Shown here: positions 8,436 to 16,785 of the stretch, piece after piece
How positions within the stretch are numbered: position 1 is the stretch's first letter
How the letters are laid out: every line of letters begins with the position of its first letter
Assembly (NCBI GenBank): GCA_902778245.1
Contig: CACYXH010000052.1
Span: 1 to 46,168 of the forward strand
Direction: 5' to 3'
Source of the DNA: an uncultured Lachnospiraceae bacterium
Lineage (GTDB): Bacteria; Bacillota; Clostridia; Lachnospirales; Lachnospiraceae
DNA: 46,168 bases
Translations under genes and position numbers: made by a program
Notes under the pieces: generated by a model
What the model saw: only the letters and a program-made list of their open reading frames with translations
Database searches by the model: none
What the model was told of the DNA's origin: nothing

Positions 8436-8998
8436 TCTTATTAATTGATAATTATGACAGCTTTTCTTACAATCTGTATCAATTAGTGGGGACCATCAAT
8501 CCGGATATCCGGGTCATTCGAAATGATGAACTGAGCGTGGAGGAAATCCGGGCTTTGCAGCCGGAAGCCATAATCCTTTCTCCGGGACCGGGCAAACCGG
8601 CAGACGCAGGCGTCTGCATTGAAGTGGCGCGGACACTGGGAGCAGAGTTCCCGATACTGGGCGTGTGCCTGGGACATCAGTCCATCTGTGAGGCGTACGG
8701 AGCCACCGTTTCCTATGCGAAAGAACTGATGCATGGAAAGCAATCTACAGCAACGTTAGATACCACCTGTCCGATCTTTCAGGGACTTCCGGAAAAAGTA
8801 AAAGTAGCCAGGTACCATTCTCTGGCAGCCATCGAAGACACTATGCCGGACTGCCTGCAGGTAGTCGCCCGCACCGAAGATAATGAGATCATGGCGGTAA
8901 AGCACAAAGAATACGAAATCTACGGCCTGCAGTTCCATCCCGAGTCCATCCTGACCCCGGACGGGATGCAGATGCTGCGAAACTGGCTGAACAGGTGA
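8432..8998 (+). CDS. trpG: Anthranilate synthase glutamine amidotransferase component II
   Basis: A 188-residue class I glutamine amidotransferase that releases ammonia from glutamine for TrpE. The nucleophile is Cys79 in GVCLGHQ, and His169 and Glu171 in FHPES complete the triad. NYDSFSYNL at the N-terminus and SPGPGKPADAG are typical. It starts with GTG overlapping the trpE stop. Such subunits can also serve aminodeoxychorismate synthase (PabA); position in the operon supports trpG as the main role. Confidence 0.95.
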   Translation: MILLIDNYDSFSYNLYQLVGTINPDIRVIRNDELSVEEIRALQPEAIILSPGPGKPADAGVCIEVARTLGAEFPILGVCLGHQSICEAYGATVSYAKELMHGKQSTATLDTTCPIFQGLPEKVKVARYHSLAAIEDTMPDCLQVVARTEDNEIMAVKHKEYEIYGLQFHPESILTPDGMQMLRNWLNR

Positions 8999-9069
8999 GA
9001 GCGTGTTTTCGGCGAATTATCGTATATCCAAAGAGCGTTCGCTAAAACTATATTAGGAGGATTAATACA

Positions 9070-10116
9070 ATGATCAAAGAAGCCATAGTAAAAATTGTTG
9101 ACAAGCAGGACCTGACTTACGATGAGGCATATCAGGTAATGAATGAGATTATGAACGGGGAGACCAGCCAGACCCAGAATGCGGCGTTTCTGGCGGCGCT
9201 GTCCACCAAGAGTACCAAGGCGGAGACCACCGACGAGATCGCGGGGTGCGCCGCGGCAATGAGAGAGCATGCCCTAAAGGTAGAGCATGACATGGAGGTT
9301 ATGGAGATCGTGGGAACCGGCGGAGATGGGGCTCATAGTTTCAATATTTCTACTACGTCTGCCTTCGTCATGGCCGCAGGCGGTATCAAGGTGGCAAAGC
9401 ACGGCAACCGGGCGGCTTCCTCCAAGAGCGGTACGGCAGATTGCCTGGAGGCTCTGGGGGCGGACATCAATCTGACGCCGGAGCAGTGCAGGGAGCTGTT
9501 GGAAAAAGTTGGATTTTGTTTCTTCTTTGCGCAGAAATATCACACTTCAATGAAGTATGTAGGAGGCATCCGCAAAGAACTTGGCATTCGTACCGTATTT
9601 AATATACTTGGGCCTCTGACTAATCCGGCGGCGCCGGAAATGCAGCTTTTGGGCGTGTACAATGAGTCTCTGGTGGAACCGCTGGCCCATGTGCTCAGCA
9701 GCCTGGGTGTTAAGAGCGGTATGGTAGTTTACGGTCAGGATAAACTGGATGAGATCAGCGTCAGCGCCCCAACTACTGTGTGCGAATTAAGAAACGGAGC
9801 ATACAAGACCTATGTGATCACTCCCGAAGAATTTGGCCTGACGCGCTGCACGAAAGAAGATCTTAAGGGCGGTACCCCTCAGGAGAATGCCCAGATTACC
9901 CGGGCTATCCTGAAGGGAGAGGAAAGAGGACCCAAGAGAAATGCGGTGCTGATGAATGCGGGAGCAGCCCTGTACATTGCGGGTAAGACGGCGACTCTGG
10001 CGGAGGGCGTAAAGCTGGCCGGGGAGCTGATCGACAGCGGCGCAGCACTGAAAAAACTGGAGGAGTTCGTGGAGGTTTCGAAGCATGGCGGACACGATAT
10101 TAAAGACAATTGCTGA
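9070..10116 (+). CDS. trpD: Anthranilate phosphoribosyltransferase
   Basis: Transfers phosphoribose from PRPP to anthranilate. The 348-residue protein has normal length. The PRPP-binding loop [14 protein letters not shown] lies at 82-95, and [21 protein letters not shown] and [11 protein letters not shown] are diagnostic. AGGAGG precedes the ATG. It follows trpG by 71 bases, the only sizeable gap in the operon, and overlaps the trpC start by 32 bases. Confidence 0.96.
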   Translation: MIKEAIVKIVDKQDLTYDEAYQVMNEIMNGETSQTQNAAFLAALSTKSTKAETTDEIAGCAAAMREHALKVEHDMEVMEIVGTGGDGAHSFNISTTSAFVMAAGGIKVAKHGNRAASSKSGTADCLEALGADINLTPEQCRELLEKVGFCFFFAQKYHTSMKYVGGIRKELGIRTVFNILGPLTNPAAPEMQLLGVYNESLVEPLAHVLSSLGVKSGMVVYGQDKLDEISVSAPTTVCELRNGAYKTYVITPEEFGLTRCTKEDLKGGTPQENAQITRAILKGEERGPKRNAVLMNAGAALYIAGKTATLAEGVKLAGELIDSGAALKKLEEFVEVSKHGGHDIKDNC

Positions 10117-10912
10117 TTACGCGAAAGTAAGGGTGGAGCAGGCAAAGACCGAAGTACCCCTGGAAGAGATGAAGGCCAGAGCCCTGGAAGCACCCCAAAA
10201 AGAAAAATTTGGTTTTGAAAAAGCACTATCGAAAGAGGATATTGGTTTTATCTGCGAGTGTAAAAAAGCTTCGCCCTCCAAGGGACTGATTGCCAAGGAG
10301 TTTCCCTATCTGGAGATCGCAAAGTCCTATGAGGCAGCGGGAGCGGCCTGCATCTCCGTATTGACGGAGCCGAAATGGTTTCTGGGAGAGAACCGTTATC
10401 TGAGAGAGATCACAGAGAGCGTGAACATCCCCTGTATCCGCAAAGACTTTACGGTGGATGAGTATATGATCTATGAGGCCAGAACCCTGGGGGCGTCGGC
10501 GGTACTGCTGATCTGTTCTCTGCTGGATACAGAGATGTTAAAAGAGTATATTGGAATATGCGATGAACTGGGGCTTTCTGCTCTGGTGGAAGCTCATGAT
10601 GAGGAAGAAATCCATTCAGCTTTGGAGGCCGGGGCCCGTATCATTGGAGTCAATAACCGCAACTTGAAGGACTTTACTGTGGATGTGCATAACAGCGAAC
10701 GCCTTCGCAGGCTGGTACCGGAAAATGTTCTTTTCGTGGCGGAAAGCGGTATAAAGACAGCGCCGGATATTGAAGTGCTGCGCCGGGCCAATGTCAATGG
10801 CGTGCTGATCGGAGAGACACTCATGAGGGCGCCGGACAAGAAAGCAATGCTGGACGCCCTGAGAGGAATCGGCGGAACATTTATGGGGGCGCAGAGAAAT
10901 TTATGGCAGTAA
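10085..10912 (+). CDS. trpC: Indole-3-glycerol phosphate synthase
   Basis: Closes the indole ring from carboxyphenylamino-deoxyribulose phosphate. The 275-residue TIM barrel shows the active-site strand [10 protein letters not shown] (Glu58, Lys60), [20 protein letters not shown] and the phosphate-binding AESGIKT and [11 protein letters not shown]. The start lies inside the end of trpD, with GGAGG about 10 bases upstream, indicating coupling. It overlaps trpF by ten bases and is a separate protein, not a TrpCF fusion. Confidence 0.96.
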   Translation: MADTILKTIADYAKVRVEQAKTEVPLEEMKARALEAPQKEKFGFEKALSKEDIGFICECKKASPSKGLIAKEFPYLEIAKSYEAAGAACISVLTEPKWFLGENRYLREITESVNIPCIRKDFTVDEYMIYEARTLGASAVLLICSLLDTEMLKEYIGICDELGLSALVEAHDEEEIHSALEAGARIIGVNNRNLKDFTVDVHNSERLRRLVPENVLFVAESGIKTAPDIEVLRRANVNGVLIGETLMRAPDKKAMLDALRGIGGTFMGAQRNLWQ

Positions 10913-11553
10913 AAATGAAAATCTGCGGTTTGAGCCGCAAGGAGGATATCAGCTATGCCAATGCGCTGAAACCGGATTTCATTGGCTTTGTGTTTGCGAA
11001 GAAGAGCCGCAGATATGTGGATCCCAAAAAGGCGGCGCAGCTTCGCAGACTGCTTGATCCGGGCATTATTCCGGTGGGAGTGTTTGTAAACGAAGATCCC
11101 AAGCAGGTGGCGGACTTACTGAAACAAGGGATCATTGAGATTGCCCAGCTTCATGGTCAGGAAGACGAAACATACCTTTTAAAATTGAAAAAAAGGACCG
11201 ATAAGCCACTGATACAGGCATTTCAGATTGACGGGGCGGAGGATGTGAAACGGGCGGAAAAATCCGCGGCAGATTATATTTTGTTGGATCACGGAGCCGG
11301 AGGAACCGGGGAGACCTTTGACTGGTCCTTGCTGGGACACATCAGCCGACCGTATTTTCTGGCCGGTGGTCTGAACCCGGGAAATGTGAAAAATGCTCTG
11401 GAGATGACAAAGCCCTATGCACTGGATGTCAGTTCCGGGGTGGAGACAGATAAAGTAAAAGATTTTGAGAAGATGAAGGCATTCGCGGCAGCAGTTCGGG
11501 AAATTGCCGCTGCGCAGCGCAGATCCAGCGAAGGAAATAAAACGGTTCCCTAA
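10903..11553 (+). CDS. trpF: Phosphoribosylanthranilate isomerase
   Basis: Catalyses the Amadori rearrangement of phosphoribosylanthranilate. The 216-residue TIM barrel carries the general-base Cys8 in KICGLSRKED, GFVFAKKSRRYV, QLHGQED, the LLDH strand near 127-130, and Asp175 in LDVSSGVET, which fits the catalytic acid. Length is normal with a slightly long, lysine-rich C-terminus. The ATG overlaps the end of trpC. Confidence 0.95.
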   Translation: MAVKMKICGLSRKEDISYANALKPDFIGFVFAKKSRRYVDPKKAAQLRRLLDPGIIPVGVFVNEDPKQVADLLKQGIIEIAQLHGQEDETYLLKLKKRTDKPLIQAFQIDGAEDVKRAEKSAADYILLDHGAGGTGETFDWSLLGHISRPYFLAGGLNPGNVKNALEMTKPYALDVSSGVETDKVKDFEKMKAFAAAVREIAAAQRRSSEGNKTVP

Positions 11554-11612
11554 GCATGGGCAGCCTGAAAAAGTGAGAGAATATAGAAGAATGAAGGGAC
11601 AGGAGGAATACC

Positions 11613-12803
11613 ATGGCAGAATCAAGAGGACGTTTCGGCATCCACGGAGGGCAGTATATTCCGGAGACGCTGATGAATGCGGTGATCGAGCTGGAGGAAG
11701 CATACAACCATTATAAAGACGATCCGGAGTTCAACGCGCAGTTGACGGAGTTATTTAATGAATATGCGGGCAGACCCAGCCGCCTGTACTATGCGGAAAA
11801 ATTGACGAAGGATCTGGGAGGAGCCAGGATCTATCTGAAGAGAGAAGATCTGAATCATACCGGCGCTCACAAGATCAACAATGTTCTGGGACAGGCACTG
11901 CTGGCAAAGAAGATGGGAAAGACCAGACTGATCGCGGAGACCGGCGCAGGACAGCATGGGGTGGCGACGGCCACGGCAGCGGCCCTGATGGGCATGGAAT
12001 GTGTCGTGTTCATGGGCGAAGAAGACACGAAGCGTCAGGCATTGAATGTATATAAAATGCGTCTTCTGGGAGCCCAGGTAATTCCGGTGACCAGCGGAAC
12101 CGCGACGTTAAAGGACGCGGTTTCTGAGGCTATGAGGGAATGGACGAACCGCATTTCCGATACGCATTACTGTCTGGGTTCTGTGATGGGACCGCATCCC
12201 TTCCCCACCATCGTGAGAGATTTTCAGGCGGTCATCTCAAAGGAGATCAAAGAACAGATGCTGCGCAAAGAGGGACGATTACCGGATGTGGTAATGGCCT
12301 GTGTGGGCGGCGGCAGCAATGCCATTGGCACCTTCTACCATTTTATTGAGGATAAAGAAGTGCGTCTGATCGGCTGCGAGGCGGCCGGCCGTGGTGTGGA
12401 CACCTGGGAGACGGCTGCCACCATTGCCACCGGAAAGCTGGGTATTTTCCACGGTATGAAATCTTACTTTTGCCAGGATGAGTACGGGCAGATCGCGCCG
12501 GTGTACTCTATTTCAGCGGGACTGGATTATCCGGGCATCGGGCCGGAACACGCATGGCTCCATGACACCGGGCGGGCAGAGTATGTGCCGGTGACGGATG
12601 AGGAGGCAGTGCAGGCCTTTGAGTATCTGAGCCGGACAGAGGGTATTATCCCTGCCATCGAATCCGCTCATGCGGTGGCGCACGCTATGAAAATTGCTCC
12701 GCAGATGGATAAAGATAAAATCATTGTTATTACCGTATCCGGCCGCGGCGACAAGGACTGTGCGGCAATTGCCAGATACAGAGGGGAGGACATTTCAGAA
12801 TGA
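11613..12803 (+). CDS. trpB: Tryptophan synthase beta chain
   Basis: The PLP-dependent subunit that condenses indole with serine. The 396-residue protein contains HTGAHKINN with the PLP-binding lysine at position 87, the same number as in Salmonella TrpB. It also has [17 protein letters not shown], the glycine-rich phosphate cup [10 protein letters not shown], and [18 protein letters not shown] precedes the ATG. It is the TrpB1 type that pairs with TrpA, whose gene overlaps its stop by four bases. Confidence 0.97.
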   Translation: MAESRGRFGIHGGQYIPETLMNAVIELEEAYNHYKDDPEFNAQLTELFNEYAGRPSRLYYAEKLTKDLGGARIYLKREDLNHTGAHKINNVLGQALLAKKMGKTRLIAETGAGQHGVATATAAALMGMECVVFMGEEDTKRQALNVYKMRLLGAQVIPVTSGTATLKDAVSEAMREWTNRISDTHYCLGSVMGPHPFPTIVRDFQAVISKEIKEQMLRKEGRLPDVVMACVGGGSNAIGTFYHFIEDKEVRLIGCEAAGRGVDTWETAATIATGKLGIFHGMKSYFCQDEYGQIAPVYSISAGLDYPGIGPEHAWLHDTGRAEYVPVTDEEAVQAFEYLSRTEGIIPAIESAHAVAHAMKIAPQMDKDKIIVITVSGRGDKDCAAIARYRGEDISE

Positions 12804-13576
12804 GCAGGATAAAAGAAGCATTTCAGGATAAAAAAGCCTTCATCCCATTTATTACCTGTGGGTTCCCTGATCTGGAGACTACGGGAAAAATTGTGCGGGC
12901 AGCACAGGAAAATGGAGCCGATCTCATTGAGCTGGGGATTCCCTTTTCTGATCCGACCGCAGAAGGTCCGGTAATTCAGGGCGCCAATGTAAAAGCCCTG
13001 GAGGGCGGCGTTACCACGGATAAGATTTTTGAATTTGTCCGGGAACTTCGGAAAGATGTGACGGTGCCAATGGTATTTATGACCTACGCCAATGTGGTAT
13101 TCTCCTACGGCCCGGAGCGTTTTATCAGCACCTGCGCGCAGGTGGGGATCGACGGAATTATTTTGCCGGATCTTCCTTTTGAGGAGAAGGATGAGTTCGA
13201 TCCGATCTGCAAAAAGTATGAGGTAGATCTGGTGTCGCTCATTGCGCCTACTTCAGAAAACCGCATCGCCATGATCGCGAAAGAAGCCAGCGGGTTTATC
13301 TACATCGTATCCAGCCTGGGAGTGACCGGAGTGCGCAGCGAGATTACCACGGACATTGGCGCTATGGTGAAACTGGTGAAAGAGAATACGGATGTACCCT
13401 GCGCCGTAGGCTTTGGTATCTCCAAACCGGAGCAGGCCAGAAAAATGGCAGGCTTGTCGGACGGAGCCATCGTGGGTTCCGCCATTATCCGCATCATTGA
13501 ACAGTACGGCAGGGAGGCGGCTCCCTATGTGGGCGAGTATGTAAAGTCCATGAAAAAAGCTGTGCTGGAGAGTTAA
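12800..13576 (+). CDS. trpA: Tryptophan synthase alpha chain
   Basis: Cleaves indole-3-glycerol phosphate and channels indole to TrpB. The 258-residue TIM barrel shows [42 protein letters not shown] and the phosphate site [10 protein letters not shown]. Glu44 aligns with catalytic Glu49 of Salmonella. The position of catalytic Asp60 holds Glu55 here (TAEGP rather than ADGP), a conservative variant. It is the last trp gene; no clear terminator follows at once. Confidence 0.95.
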   Translation: MSRIKEAFQDKKAFIPFITCGFPDLETTGKIVRAAQENGADLIELGIPFSDPTAEGPVIQGANVKALEGGVTTDKIFEFVRELRKDVTVPMVFMTYANVVFSYGPERFISTCAQVGIDGIILPDLPFEEKDEFDPICKKYEVDLVSLIAPTSENRIAMIAKEASGFIYIVSSLGVTGVRSEITTDIGAMVKLVKENTDVPCAVGFGISKPEQARKMAGLSDGAIVGSAIIRIIEQYGREAAPYVGEYVKSMKKAVLES

Positions 13577-13659
13577 GAAAATATATCACATAAATAATAT
13601 AATGCATGTAAAATAAACAGTTGACAATTATAATGCAACATGATACTATGTATTTATAG

Positions 13660-13860
13660 AATTCCTCTGATCTCGTTCCCTTCGAAGAAAGCCGTTATCG
13701 CTACTCTTTTGAGGAACGATGCCAGGAATCATCGTTATTCTATCTTGAAGATGGCAGATACACGGTGTTTCTTAGCACGAAGGGAACAAATGAGGAGGTT
13801 GGATGGGAAGCGCTGATAAAGTTTCTGAAATTCGTGGGAGCAGGTCTGGAGAAAAGCACC
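13660..13860 (+). pseudogene. Remnant of PD-(D/E)XK nuclease (Rpn-type) transposase
   Basis: In the frame after the TAG at 13657 the sequence reads RYRYSFEERCQE, YLEDGRYTVFLSTKGT and ALIKFLKFVGAGLEKST. These closely resemble an internal part of Rpn/PD-(D/E)XK family recombination-promoting nucleases, which are about 300 residues long. The catalytic N-terminus and the C-terminus are missing, and the open frame to 14073 loses similarity after KST. It is a decayed mobile-element fragment in the gap between trpA and the next gene. Confidence 0.6.
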
Positions 13861-13937
13861 GCAGGCAAAATCGATGGAACCGTTTATCGAGGTTATTTCT
13901 TAGGGTTTTCTTGTATCAAATCAAGTAGTATATTGTC

Positions 13938-13958
13938 ATGCCAGTTCTGGCATTTTTT
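13938..13958 (+). terminator. Possible intrinsic terminator
   Basis: A 6-bp stem ATGCCA/TGGCAT with a four-base loop is followed by a T-run. It is short, but it is the first terminator-like structure on the + strand after trpA and could end read-through from the trp operon. The rest of the gene-free stretch 13861-14267 is AT-rich and shows no other recognisable element. Confidence 0.4.
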
Positions 13959-14267
13959 CAAAGAAAAAGGCAGAGGAATTCTGTTTATAAAGACGATTAT
14001 ATCCAAAGCAGCAAATATCTGTGAAGTTCATATTATAATAAAGCAAGATAATAACATAAGAATAAAACCCTGACCTTTCAATACTTTAAGGAACGGGCCG
14101 AATAAAAGTGTATATACATGAGGCATTCTATGTTTAATATAGAATATGACATATAATTGACTCTTTGACAATTCATGTGTCTGCAGAGGATATATTTAAA
14201 TCATAATATAAAGAAGACGCAACAACCCTTTCTAATCCAAATCTTTTATTTGGACTTCATTCTAAAA

Positions 14268-14525
14268 TCAATCGTTTTCATCATCATTATCATCAAATGT
14301 ATACGCATTTAATTCTGAAAAATCAAGAAATTCTGCAAGTGTCATATTAAAAGCCAAGGCTATTTTGTGAAGCGTTCTGGCTTTTGGGTTTTTAGAAAGC
14401 CCTCTGACAATATTATCCAGAGTAGACTGTTTTACCCCACTCATAGCAGCAAGCCGGTATATGGAAAAACCACGTTGTTTACATAGCTGCTTGATTCTGT
14501 TTGCATATAATTCTGAATAATTCAT
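14268..14525 (-). CDS. XRE-family helix-turn-helix regulator
   Basis: An 85-residue protein, counted from the ATG at 14525, which is preceded by AAAGGGGA on the minus strand; the longer frame to 14576 lacks such a site. The HTH spans RIKQLCKQRGFSIYRLAAMS and VKQSTLDNIVRG. The C-terminus is a very acidic tail of Asp and Glu. It is divergent from the secreted-protein gene at 14729. The intergenic region carries two similar palindromes around that gene's promoter, suggesting this protein represses it and possibly itself. The signal sensed is unknown. Confidence 0.85.
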   Translation of the reverse strand: MNYSELYANRIKQLCKQRGFSIYRLAAMSGVKQSTLDNIVRGLSKNPKARTLHKIALAFNMTLAEFLDFSELNAYTFDDNDDEND

Positions 14526-14593
14526 AGCAATGATCCCCTTTTCAACCCGTTTTTTGTTACAAAGTAATCGTAACAAAGTATAGCCAGGAATAT

Positions 14594-14662
14594 ACCCGCG
14601 TACGGGTTGACAATGACTGGAAAATAAATTAAAATAACATTAATTTATACCCGTACACGGGT
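14594..14662. promoter_or_regulatory. Paired palindromic operators in the divergent region
   Basis: ACCCGCGTACGGGT (14594-14607) and ACCCGTACACGGGT (14649-14662) are near-identical palindromes with ACCCG/CGGGT arms, lying on both sides of the + strand promoter. They share the CCGTAC core with the hipBA operators. The adjacent XRE protein is the likely binder, inferred from position. Confidence 0.6.
14607..14635 (+). promoter_or_regulatory. Predicted promoter of the secreted-repeat-protein gene
   Basis: Consensus TTGACA (14607-14612), a 17-base spacer and TAAAAT (14630-14635). Its -35 touches the first palindrome and the second lies downstream of the expected start, an arrangement suited to repression by looping or occlusion. 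Confidence 0.7.
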
Positions 14663-14728
14663 ATATTTATGCAGTGAAGATTCATTATATAGGACTAAGA
14701 ATCTGATTATTTTAAGGAGGAAAGAGGA

Positions 14729-16354
14729 ATGAAGAAGAGATTCAAAAAGATTCTCAGTATTATGTTAGCTTCCGCCATGCTGGTAACAAACGTTCCAACC
14801 GGAACATTTGCGGAAGATAGCGTAAGTGCTGCGAGCGTAGACGATGGTGAGATTGATACGTCTAAAGCAGAAAGCCCAGAGGACAATACTGAGAAAGAGG
14901 AAGTAAAAGAGGAAACTGAGTCAGTAAAAAGTGAAGAGTCTGCTCCGGTAGAAAGTGCTGCTTCGAAAGCAGAAGAAGTATCAGAAACGGAACAGGAGAG
15001 TGTAAGTGATGCTGAAGGTACGCCCATATCTTCAGTTGTTGAAACGGAGAAGAAAGAGGAGACAGAAAAGAAAAACATTGCTCCGCAAAAAAGTGACACT
15101 TCTAAAATAACGAAAGTAACAACGAAAGCTGCAGCCGCAGATAACAATGATGACGACAATGACAACAATGACGACAGTGGCAAGGAAAAAATTGATATCA
15201 CGTGGGAGAAGCAGGAAAAGTATGAGTGGACTGGTGAGGTACAGGAGCAGATACCGACTGCATCGGCCAAAAACAGTGCAGGAGAAGCGATAACTCTTAT
15301 CCCTAAACTCACTGGTAAAACAACAAATGGGCAGACCGTGGAGCAGGCCGTGGAGCGGGGAGAATATACGGTAACCGTTAGTCTCAGCGCGGAAGACGCG
15401 GAAAAGTATACGCTATCAAATCCGTCTCAAACGTTTAAAATAGAGCCGCGGGAAGTTGCTGTCGAATGGCCTGAGGAAAAGACGAGCGAATATACAGGGA
15501 CAGAGCAGGAATTGCCAATTGCATATTATGAAAATGTTAATAAAAAGAAAATAGAATGTGGTGTATTGGAAAAAGATAATAAAACATTTCAGAATGCAGA
15601 CACCTACACATTTATTGCCAGTACACCGGATGAAAACTATGAGTTAAAAAATCCAGAATTTGATTTTGAAATTACAAAGAAAGAACTTGATGTTATATGG
15701 CTTGACACAAAAGGGAATATGGTTGAGGAAGGTCATGCTTTTACTTATGACGGAACAAAACAGCAACCCATTGCCCAGGATATTGAAGTAAGCGAAGGAA
15801 ACAGCCCAGTCACGATTAAACTGGTTACACAGGTTACTTCGGATGAGGAGCCAATAAATTGTGGACCTTATTCTGTCACTGCTTCCATAGCCGATTCACA
15901 ATACAAGCAAAACTATGAGTTAAAGGAAGCTGCGGTTGTTCGCAACTTCAGCATAGCAACTAATAAGGTTGAGGTTGTATGGAAAGAAGATTCCATACCT
16001 AAAAAGTATGATGGCGAGGCTCACTCTCCTGTAGCATACTATATAAATCTAGAGGGGGAACCGGTAGAGTGCATCGTTACAGAAGATGCCGGAAAAGAAA
16101 TCAAAAATGTTGATAAGTATTCTGTGACTGCTTCGCTGAAACAGGATGATCCAGACAGTAAAAACTACGAATTAACGGGAGTGAAAAGCAAATCGTTTGA
16201 AATTAAGCAACTTAATATTACAATCACTCCAGTATCCGGACAAGGGAAGGTTTATGGAGAAATTGATCCACTTCCATATGAGTATGAGATTAGCTATATA
16301 GAAGATGATCCTGATCTGAAGATGAATGATCAGATACTTCCAATTATGCTGTGA
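14729..16354 (+). CDS. Secreted repeat protein, N-terminal part; frame broken near 16336
   Basis: Begins with a clear signal peptide (MKKRFKKILSIMLASAMLV, then TFA-ED) after AAGGAGG. An acidic Ser/Glu/Lys-rich low-complexity region runs to about residue 150. Repeated immunoglobulin-like modules of roughly 80 residues follow, marked by W-x(5-12)-Y-x-G openings (WTGEVQEQIPTA, EYTGTEQELP, KYDGEAHSPV), resembling bacterial MBG/YDG-type adhesin repeats. The frame ends with an out-of-context LPIML and stop at 16354, while the next frame continues the same domain (NYAVTVEEEYFEI). The protein was therefore once longer, or a base change or assembly error is present. It is probably extracellular; function unknown. 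Confidence 0.8.
   Translation: MKKRFKKILSIMLASAMLVTNVPTGTFAEDSVSAASVDDGEIDTSKAESPEDNTEKEEVKEETESVKSEESAPVESAASKAEEVSETEQESVSDAEGTPISSVVETEKKEETEKKNIAPQKSDTSKITKVTTKAAAADNNDDDNDNNDDSGKEKIDITWEKQEKYEWTGEVQEQIPTASAKNSAGEAITLIPKLTGKTTNGQTVEQAVERGEYTVTVSLSAEDAEKYTLSNPSQTFKIEPREVAVEWPEEKTSEYTGTEQELPIAYYENVNKKKIECGVLEKDNKTFQNADTYTFIASTPDENYELKNPEFDFEITKKELDVIWLDTKGNMVEEGHAFTYDGTKQQPIAQDIEVSEGNSPVTIKLVTQVTSDEEPINCGPYSVTASIADSQYKQNYELKEAAVVRNFSIATNKVEVVWKEDSIPKKYDGEAHSPVAYYINLEGEPVECIVTEDAGKEIKNVDKYSVTASLKQDDPDSKNYELTGVKSKSFEIKQLNITITPVSGQGKVYGEIDPLPYEYEISYIEDDPDLKMNDQILPIML
15966..16336 (+). repeat. 371-bp direct repeat, copy A
   Basis: Nearly identical to 16391-16761 with an offset of 425 bases. 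It encodes one Ig-like module (YDGEAHSPVAYYINLEGEP) plus the first half of the next. High nucleotide identity indicates recent duplication or gene conversion. Confidence 0.9.
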
Positions 16355-16785
16355 CTGTAGAAGAAGAGTATTTCGAAATCACCCCCAAGGAAGTTGAGGT
16401 TGAATGGGATGAAAATTCCATACCTAAAGAGTATGATGGCGAGGCTCACTCTCCTGTAGCATACTATATAAATCTAGAGGGGGAACCGGTAGAGTGCATC
16501 GTTACAGAAGATGCCGGAAAAGAGATCAAAAATGTTGATAAGTATTCTGTGACTGTTTCGCTGAAACAGGATGATCCAGACAGTAAAAACTACAAATTAA
16601 CGGGTGAGACAAATAGAACGTTTGAAATTGAGAGACTTAATATTACAATCACTCCAAAATCTGGACAAGGGAAGGTTTATGGAGAAATTGATCCACTTCC
16701 ATATGAGTATGAGATTAGCTATATAGAAGATGATCCTGATCTGAAGATGAATGATCAGATAGACTGTAGAAGAAGAGTATTATGA
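16351..16785 (+). pseudogene. Secreted repeat protein, middle fragment in another frame
   Basis: This frame continues the domain cut at 16336; homologous reading starts upstream of 16351 (SNYAV) without its own ribosome site. It encodes a second near-identical copy of the YDGEAHSPV module and ends at 16785 after a shadow tail (CRRRVL). The break again falls right after the codons for KMNDQI, the same place as in copy A. It is not a stand-alone gene; it is part of one interrupted coding sequence 14729-18790. Confidence 0.75.
16391..16761 (+). repeat. 371-bp direct repeat, copy B
   Basis: Second copy of the repeat at 15966-16336. Both copies end at the same AATGATCAGATA sequence, after which the reading frame is lost. 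Confidence 0.9.

Noticed and set aside
13765..14073. Stand-alone 102-residue gene
   Set aside because: The first third matches an internal part of a PD-(D/E)XK transposase whose reading continues upstream of the proposed GTG start, so it is a remnant.
15966..16761. CRISPR array or diversity-generating retroelement
   Set aside because: The repeats are two long coding copies without spacers, and no reverse transcriptase or variable/template repeat pair is present.
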